Below are positions 59,528-64,000 of a stretch of 64,000 nucleotides of DNA, in pieces. Each line of letters starts with the position of its first letter. Within the stretch, counting starts at the first letter, position 1. A program made the translations under genes and the position numbers. Under the pieces are notes generated by a model that made no database searches, was not told the DNA's origin, and was given only the letters and a program-made list of their open reading frames with translations. The DNA lies in NCBI RefSeq assembly GCF_004145845.1, contig NZ_SELP01000004.1, positions 310,001-374,000 of the forward strand. Direction: 5' to 3'. The DNA is from Loktanella sp. IMCC34160. Its GTDB lineage: Bacteria; Pseudomonadota; Alphaproteobacteria; Rhodobacterales; Rhodobacteraceae.

Positions 59528-59680
59528 ATGCCATGGAAACGGAATTCGGAACGGGTATGTCTGCCGCCTGCGGTGGTCCGCCATCTTGAACGGGATGGGC
59601 TGGGGTGGGGGCACGACCTGACCGCTGGCTGTGTCCGCTTTGGGCTTGATCGAAAGGGGGACCGCAATGGCAAGGCTTGA
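59528..59680 (+). CDS. Possible 50-residue ORF under SoxR control
   Basis: ATG 59528 to TGA 59680, MPWKRNSERVCLPPAVVRHL onward. A ribosome-binding site (AAGAAAGG) lies about 12 bases upstream. It overlaps the glyoxalase-fold gene by 14 bases, so translation of the two could be coupled. Composition is protein-like (helix, two cysteines) but no family is recognised. It may be a small induced protein or chance. Confidence 0.35.
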   Translation: MPWKRNSERVCLPPAVVRHLERDGLGWGHDLTAGCVRFGLDRKGDRNGKA

Positions 59681-60053
59681 ACATGTGAACGTGACCGTCG
59701 CCGACCCACGCGCCACGGCGGCCGTGCTGCATCGGCTGTTCGGTTGGGAAACCCGCTGGGAAGGAACCGCGATCAATGGTGGCTTTACCGTCCATGTCGG
59801 AACCGGCGACCAGTATCTGGCGCTTTATACCGGCCCGGACGGCGGCGCGGCGCAGACCCCAGCGGACAACAGCTATCTCATGCGGGGCGGGCTGAACCAT
59901 ATCGGGGTGGTCGTGGACGACCTGGCCGCGGCCGAGGCGGCCGTTCGTGCCGAAGGGTTCGAGCCGCATTCCCATGCGGACTACGAACCCGGCCGCCGCT
60001 TTTATTTCGACGAAAACAACGGGGTCGAGATCGAGGTGGTCTGCTACGACTGA
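59667..60053 (+). CDS. VOC-superfamily (glyoxalase-like) protein
   Basis: 128 residues from ATG 59667, behind GAAAGGGGGACC. VOC pattern: LEHVNVTVADP at the start, GLNHIGVVVDDLAAAEA in the middle, and NGVEIEVVCYD at the end, with a typical His and Glu metal ligands. The natural reaction is unknown. Location behind the SoxR operator suggests a redox-stress role; inference. Confidence 0.88.
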   Translation: MARLEHVNVTVADPRATAAVLHRLFGWETRWEGTAINGGFTVHVGTGDQYLALYTGPDGGAAQTPADNSYLMRGGLNHIGVVVDDLAAAEAAVRAEGFEPHSHADYEPGRRFYFDENNGVEIEVVCYD

Positions 60054-60078
60054 CCGATCCACCCGCGCGAGGCCAAGT

Positions 60079-60100
60079 AAGGTGGGTTTAAACCCACCTT
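60079..60100. repeat. Dispersed palindrome, single copy
   Basis: AAGGTGGGTTTAAACCCACCTT, a perfect 22-bp palindrome, between convergent VOC and PepF genes. Preceded by GT as in the GTAAGGTGGGT form of the family. Confidence 0.9.
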
Positions 60101-60109
60101 GCCCCGGTC

Positions 60110-61924
60110 TCAGCCCATGGCCTCCAACTCGTCGATGAACCCTTCGATCATCGACAGGCCCTTGTCCCAGAAGGCCGGGTCGCTGGCATCAAGGCCGAAG
60201 GGGGCCAGCAATTCCTTGTGGTGCTTCGATCCACCTGCCTTCAGCATGTCGAAATACTTCTCCTGGAAGTCCCCGTCGCTTTCCTCGTAGGCGGCATACA
60301 GCGCGTTCACCAGCCCGTCGCCAAAGGCATAGGCGTAGACGTAGAAGGGCGAATGGACGAAGTGGGGGATGTAGGACCAGAAGGTCTCATAGCCTTCCAT
60401 GAAATCGAAGACCGGCCCAAGGCTTTGGGCCTGCACGGACATCCACAGAGCGTTGATATCCTCGGGCGTCAATTCGCCTTCGGCGCGGGCGGCGTGCAAT
60501 TTGCATTCGAAATCGTAAAAGGCGATCTGGCGCACGACCGTGTTGATCATGTCTTCGACCTTGCCCGCCAGAAGAACCTTGCGTTCCGCGTCGTCCTTGG
60601 CGTCGGCCAGAAGCTTGCGGAAGGTCAGCATCTCGCCAAAGACCGAGGCGGTTTCGGCCAGCGTCAGCGGGGTGGAGGACAGCAGTTCGCCCTGACCGGC
60701 GGCCAGCACCTGATGGACGCCATGGCCCAGTTCATGCGCCAGGGTCATCACATCGCGCGGCTTGCCCATGTAGTTGAGCATCACATAGGGGTGCACGGTG
60801 GTCACGGTGGGGTGCGCAAAGGCACCGGGGGCCTTGCCCGGTTTCACGCCCGCGTCGATCCAGCCCTTGTCAAAGAAGGGCGCGGCCAGATCGGCCATGC
60901 GCGGATCGAACCCGGCATAGGCCTCCATCACGGTCTTGTGGGCCTCGTCCCAATTCACGATCCGGTCGGATTCCATCGGCAGGGGCGCGTTGCGGTCCCA
61001 GACCTGCATCCGGTCCAGCCCCATCCACTTCGCCTTCAGCGCGTAATAGCGATGCGACAGGCGCGGGTAGGCGGCGACCACCGCGTTGCGCAGCGCCTCG
61101 ACCACCTCGGGTTCCACATGGTTGGACAGGTGGCGGCCGGTCTGCGGGGTGGGGAAGCCGCGCCAACGGTCCTCGATCTGCTTTTCCTTGGCCAGAGTGT
61201 TGTGAACGCGGGCGAACAGCTTCACGTTCTGCCCAAAGACGCGGGCCAGTTCGCGGGCCGCCGCCTCGCGCGTGGCGCGATCCTGTTCGGTCAGAAGGTT
61301 CAACGTCGCCTCAAGGTTCTGTTCCTCGCCGTCGACGGTGAACATCAGCCCGGCCATGGTTTCATCGAACAACTTGTTCCAGGCGCTGGCGCCGACGGTG
61401 GATTGGTCGTGCAGGAACTTCTCCAGCTCGTCCGACAGCTGGTAGGGCTTCATCGCCCGCATCCGGTCCAGCACCGGGCGATAGCGGGCCAGATCGGCGC
61501 TTGCGGCATAGGCCGCGTCCAGCGCCTCGTCCGGTAGGCGATTGAATTCAAGGCTGTAGAAGACAAGCGGCGTGGTGAAAGTGGTCACCTTGTCCTGACA
61601 GTCGGACATGAACTTGGCCCGCTCGCCATCCATCGTCATCTGGTAATAGCGCAGGCCGGCATAGGACATGATCCGCCCGGCGATGATGTCGATCTCCTCG
61701 TATCGCTTCACCGCCTCGGCCAGCCCGGCGCCGTCCAGATCGGCCAGCTTGCCTTCGTAGTCGGCGGCGAAACTGGCACAGGCGGTTTCGAGCCAGTCCA
61801 GATCGCGCGCCAGTTCCGGCGCATCGGGATCGGCATATAGGTCGGTCAGGTCCCAATCCGGCAATTGGCCCAAAGCGTTGGCGCCGCGGCTGTCTTTGTC
61901 GAAATTGGGGGTAGGGGTGCGCAT
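60110..61924 (-). CDS. M3-family oligoendopeptidase PepF-like
   Basis: 604 residues from ATG 61924. Zinc motif TLAHELGHGVHQ, downstream glutamate region in LAETASVFGEML, and HPYVMLNYMGKPRDVM are typical for M3B oligoendopeptidase F. It degrades short peptides in the cytoplasm. Longer in-frame starts would translate the repeat palindrome at 62001-62018 and are not credible. Upstream is TGACGTTTGACGTCA (61939-61953), a TGACGT direct repeat. Confidence 0.94.
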   Translation of the reverse strand: MRTPTPNFDKDSRGANALGQLPDWDLTDLYADPDAPELARDLDWLETACASFAADYEGKLADLDGAGLAEAVKRYEEIDIIAGRIMSYAGLRYYQMTMDGERAKFMSDCQDKVTTFTTPLVFYSLEFNRLPDEALDAAYAASADLARYRPVLDRMRAMKPYQLSDELEKFLHDQSTVGASAWNKLFDETMAGLMFTVDGEEQNLEATLNLLTEQDRATREAAARELARVFGQNVKLFARVHNTLAKEKQIEDRWRGFPTPQTGRHLSNHVEPEVVEALRNAVVAAYPRLSHRYYALKAKWMGLDRMQVWDRNAPLPMESDRIVNWDEAHKTVMEAYAGFDPRMADLAAPFFDKGWIDAGVKPGKAPGAFAHPTVTTVHPYVMLNYMGKPRDVMTLAHELGHGVHQVLAAGQGELLSSTPLTLAETASVFGEMLTFRKLLADAKDDAERKVLLAGKVEDMINTVVRQIAFYDFECKLHAARAEGELTPEDINALWMSVQAQSLGPVFDFMEGYETFWSYIPHFVHSPFYVYAYAFGDGLVNALYAAYEESDGDFQEKYFDMLKAGGSKHHKELLAPFGLDASDPAFWDKGLSMIEGFIDELEAMG

Positions 61925-62000
61925 GGAATACCTCGTCATGACGTTTGACGTCAGAGATAGTGCTTTGCCCGGCGACATGAAACCCCCGGGGGGCGGGGAG

Positions 62001-62080
62001 GGTGGGTTGAAACCCACCTTACGTTTGAGGGGCGCTGCCCCTCTGGCCCGTTGGGCCATTCACCCCGGAGTATTTTGGGC
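62001..62080. repeat. Palindrome with inverted half of the composite element
   Basis: GGTGGGTTGAAACCCACC (62001-62018), then GAGGGGC/GCCCCTC (62027-62043), GGCCC/GGGCC (62045-62057), CACCCCGGAGTATTTTGGG. In reverse complement this is the right half of composite elements A and B. It lies between the lipase gene and pepF, both on the minus strand. Confidence 0.85.
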
Positions 62081-62157
62081 AAAATGAGAGTGGGGAGGAT
62101 GAGGGTGCCGAACACCCTCACGCGCAATGGCGGAAATGCGGTCGTTTCGGGGTGCGG

Positions 62158-63096
62158 TCAGGGCGCGGCGTTGAAATGGCTGGCGATCCGGTCAAACACC
62201 ATCTTCCGGATCTCGGGCCCTTCCATCATCACCTCGTGACGGGCGCCGTCGATTTCGACCAGCGTGCCATTTGGCCAACGGCCCATCCGGTCGCGGATGC
62301 GACTTCGGTCCACGATATCCTCGGCCGAGCCAAGAAAGGTGATCGTCGGCACATCGGGCGAGGGTTTCCGTGCCAGCGCCCGCATTTCCACCAAAGCCTC
62401 ACCCAGCCAGCGCAGGGACGGGCCGCCAAGAGCAAGGTCCGGGTGCGCCCGAAGCTGGTCGAGCATGTAGTCGAACATCTCGCGATCGGTGGTCAGGGAA
62501 TTTTCGTTGAAATCGGCGGTGTTGACGTAGCTGTCGGCGTTCTGGCCCGGCGGGAACATATGGCTGAACCCCAGCGGCTTGGACAGGGCCGACACGACCC
62601 AGGCAAAGGGGCGCAGGGCCGGCGCGATGCCGATCCCCCACATCGGGGCCGAGAAGGCCGCGGCCTTGACGGGCAGCCCGTCATAAAGGGCGCGCAGGCC
62701 AATGCAGCCGCCCATGGAATGGGCAATCAGGTAGAAGGGTTCGGGCAGACCCTGATCGCGGGCGTAGCGCAGCACCGCCGCGACGTCCTTTTGGTAGTCT
62801 AGGAAGTGATGCACATGCCCCTGCATCGGGTTGTGATCCGGCCGGTCGGCCAATCCCTGACCCCGCCAGTCGACAGCGACCGTCGCAAAGCCACGATCCA
62901 GCAGATCGCGCGCGGCGCGCCCATATTTTTCGATGTATTCGGTGCGGCCCGGGAACAGCAGGACGGTGCCCCGCGCCTCTGGCCCGGTCCAATGGCCGAC
63001 GCGAATGCGCACCCCGTCAGACGTGCGCAGCCAGTCGGTGTGACCACCGGCCGGCCCGTCCGCCACGGTATCGAACAGGGGTGCGCCCGCCAGCAT
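62158..63096 (-). CDS. Alpha/beta-hydrolase, monoacylglycerol-lipase/lysophospholipase type
   Basis: 312 residues. Motifs: LLFPGRTEYIEKYG, AVDWRGQGLADR, nucleophile elbow AHSMGG, and a late His in GARHEVMMEG, with Asp in GSAEDIVD. This is the PldB/monoglyceride-lipase-like group acting on lipids at the membrane. Its start codon overlaps the stop of the SCP2 gene (TGATG), so lipid carrier and lipase are probably made together. Confidence 0.91.
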   Translation of the reverse strand: MLAGAPLFDTVADGPAGGHTDWLRTSDGVRIRVGHWTGPEARGTVLLFPGRTEYIEKYGRAARDLLDRGFATVAVDWRGQGLADRPDHNPMQGHVHHFLDYQKDVAAVLRYARDQGLPEPFYLIAHSMGGCIGLRALYDGLPVKAAAFSAPMWGIGIAPALRPFAWVVSALSKPLGFSHMFPPGQNADSYVNTADFNENSLTTDREMFDYMLDQLRAHPDLALGGPSLRWLGEALVEMRALARKPSPDVPTITFLGSAEDIVDRSRIRDRMGRWPNGTLVEIDGARHEVMMEGPEIRKMVFDRIASHFNAAP

Positions 63097-63386
63097 CAGG
63101 ACAGAACCCCGGCCAGTTTCATCGCCATGCCCATGTCGCCATCCACCGTCAGTTTACCGGTCATGAAGGCGGCCGTCGGGTTTTCTTCCCCTTCAAGGAT
63201 CGCCTGAAAGGTTTCGGCGCTGGCCGACAGGGTCACGTCGGCGTCATCGTCGCTGACATGGGCGCCGGAGCCGTCGATGATGATCGCGCCTTCGCCTTCG
63301 ATCTTGAACTTGGCAGAGCCGTCAAAGCCCGCGCCGCCCATCTTGTCGTTCAGGGCAGCAACTGCCGCAGTCAGAATTTCGCTCAT
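63096..63386 (-). CDS. SCP2 sterol-binding-domain protein
   Basis: 96 residues from ATG 63386. The SCP-2 fold pattern is visible (KFKIEGEGAIIIDGSG, DVTLSASAETFQAILEGE, PTAAFMTGKLTVDGDMGMAMKLAGVL). Such proteins bind hydrophobic acyl or sterol-like ligands. Coupling with the lipase gene through TGATG supports a role in lipid turnover. A start at 63479 would add 31 unrelated residues. Confidence 0.92.
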   Translation of the reverse strand: MSEILTAAVAALNDKMGGAGFDGSAKFKIEGEGAIIIDGSGAHVSDDDADVTLSASAETFQAILEGEENPTAAFMTGKLTVDGDMGMAMKLAGVLS

Positions 63387-63458
63387 CCCGTATCGTCCTT
63401 TCGATGATTTGACCGCTGGGGTACTGGAACCCTGCGCGGCATAGGTTACATTGACGTT

Positions 63459-64000
63459 ATGGGCACTCTGACCGATCACTTCAAATCTATCGTTGCGGCA
63501 TCCGTTGTCGCAGTCGGGTTTTCCCTACCCGCCATGGCGGATGACGCTGCGTTAGATGCGTTGTTCGACGATTTGCAGGCGGCCCAAGGGGCCGATGCGG
63601 ACCGGATCGGGGATCAGATTCGGGCGGAGTGGAGCAAGAGCGGATCCGCCGCCATCGACCTGCTGCTGCGTCGCGGGGAAGAGGCGATTGACGCGGGCGA
63701 CCCGCTGGCCGCGTCCGAACATTGCACCGCCGTGATCGACCATGCGCCGGATTTCGCCGAAGGCTATTCCTGCCGCGCCATCGCTTACTACCTTCTCGAC
63801 CTGCCCGGCCCGGCGCTGGATGACCTGCGCCAGACCCTCGCGCTCAACCCCCGGCATTTCGACGCGATGCGCGGCTTCGCGGTCATGCTGGAAGAATTGG
63901 AGCGCCCCGAAGAGGCGCTTGAGGTTTATGGCCGGGTGCTGGATATCTACCCGGCGAATGCGCTGGCCCAGGAGGCCGCGGATCGTTTGAAACTTCAGTT
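63459..64000 (+). CDS. Exported TPR protein, 5' part
   Basis: The frame starts at ATG 63459 and is open to the right edge (180 codons visible). A signal peptide ends near SLPAMA, followed by DDAALDALFDDLQAAQGADA and TPR-like repeats (GDPLAASEHCTAVIDHAPDF, GPALDDLRQTLALNPRHFDA, RPEEALEVYGRVLDIYP). Divergent from the SCP2 gene. Function unknown; periplasmic TPR proteins of this kind are common in the group. Confidence 0.82.
   Translation, partial: MGTLTDHFKSIVAASVVAVGFSLPAMADDAALDALFDDLQAAQGADADRIGDQIRAEWSKSGSAAIDLLLRRGEEAIDAGDPLAASEHCTAVIDHAPDFAEGYSCRAIAYYLLDLPGPALDDLRQTLALNPRHFDAMRGFAVMLEELERPEEALEVYGRVLDIYPANALAQEAADRLKLQ

Noticed and set aside
61925-62059. N-terminal extension of the PepF peptidase
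   Set aside because: It would translate the repeat palindrome (residues VGFNPPSPP); the same GFNPP-type peptide appears wherever this repeat is read through, so it is not a protein feature.
1-64000. Prophage, integrative element or insertion sequence
   Set aside because: No integrase, transposase, phage structural gene or direct-repeat-bounded island was found; the gene order is typical for the chromosome of the group.

Overview
The window is GC-rich DNA from an alphaproteobacterium, most likely of the Rhodobacterales/Roseobacter group. The evidence is gene content and order: a division and cell-wall cluster ftsW-murG-murC-(DUF2484)-murB-ddl-ftsQ-ftsA-ftsZ-lpxC-bamD-recN, an edd-eda Entner-Doudoroff pair, a cysS-cimA pair, and several families known mainly from this group (DUF2484, DUF2852, DUF6638, DUF6778-like, DUF1523). 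Apart from the repeats described below I see no insertion sequence, phage, integrase or CRISPR array. This is chromosomal DNA with small accessory patches.

Layout. 1-5.9 kb: end of rpmB, a copper chaperone with a small Cys/His exported partner, a low-molecular-weight phosphatase, tRNA-Glu, recJ, RDD, DUF2852 and YbaK proteins. 6-14.3 kb: glnE, edd-eda behind a perfect LacI-type palindrome, a lipoprotein, an RlmI-like methyltransferase and a PIN protein. 14.3-27.2 kb: mostly minus-strand genes, including an M48 protease, a secreted protein of unknown function, DedA, an M24-fold protein without metal ligands, esterase and AlkA-type glycosylase, an MFS carrier, an NDUFAF6-like protein, cimA, cysS and an HI0933-type flavoprotein. 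27.4-43.5 kb: the division/cell-wall cluster, with an APC permease and two DUF2484 proteins inserted between murC and murB. 43.7-48 kb: FAD-linked oxidase, ClC antiporter, RidA, and ribH under an FMN riboswitch. 48.2-55.9 kb: a co-directional ten-gene cluster of unknown function (coiled-coil protein, AAA+ ATPase, DUF6638, DUF1523 and small membrane proteins). 55.9-64 kb: AraC regulator, rpe, a lone Ada zinc domain, aminotransferase, soxR with its operator, a glyoxalase-fold protein, PepF peptidase, lipase, SCP2 and the start of a TPR protein.

Three things stand out. First, cysS is preceded by a 14-codon ORF, MKSTCIIICCIIPC, with four Cys and five Ile codons. A promoter-like sequence is placed so that transcription would start at the A of its ATG, and two mutually exclusive stems follow. 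Because cysS makes Cys-tRNA and the next gene, cimA, opens an isoleucine pathway, this looks like a leader-peptide attenuator. Second, the 48.2-55.9 kb cluster looks like a coherent undescribed system: an AAA+ motor, a coiled-coil partner, two large soluble proteins and several membrane proteins, some of visibly lower GC. Third, the window carries twelve copies of an 18-bp palindrome of the form GGTGGGTNNNNACCCACC. They occur singly, as an inverted pair, as a triplet at 40-41 bp spacing, and as the ends of about 190-200 bp multi-hairpin composite elements. They lie almost only at gene 3' ends and in three cases supply the stop codon.
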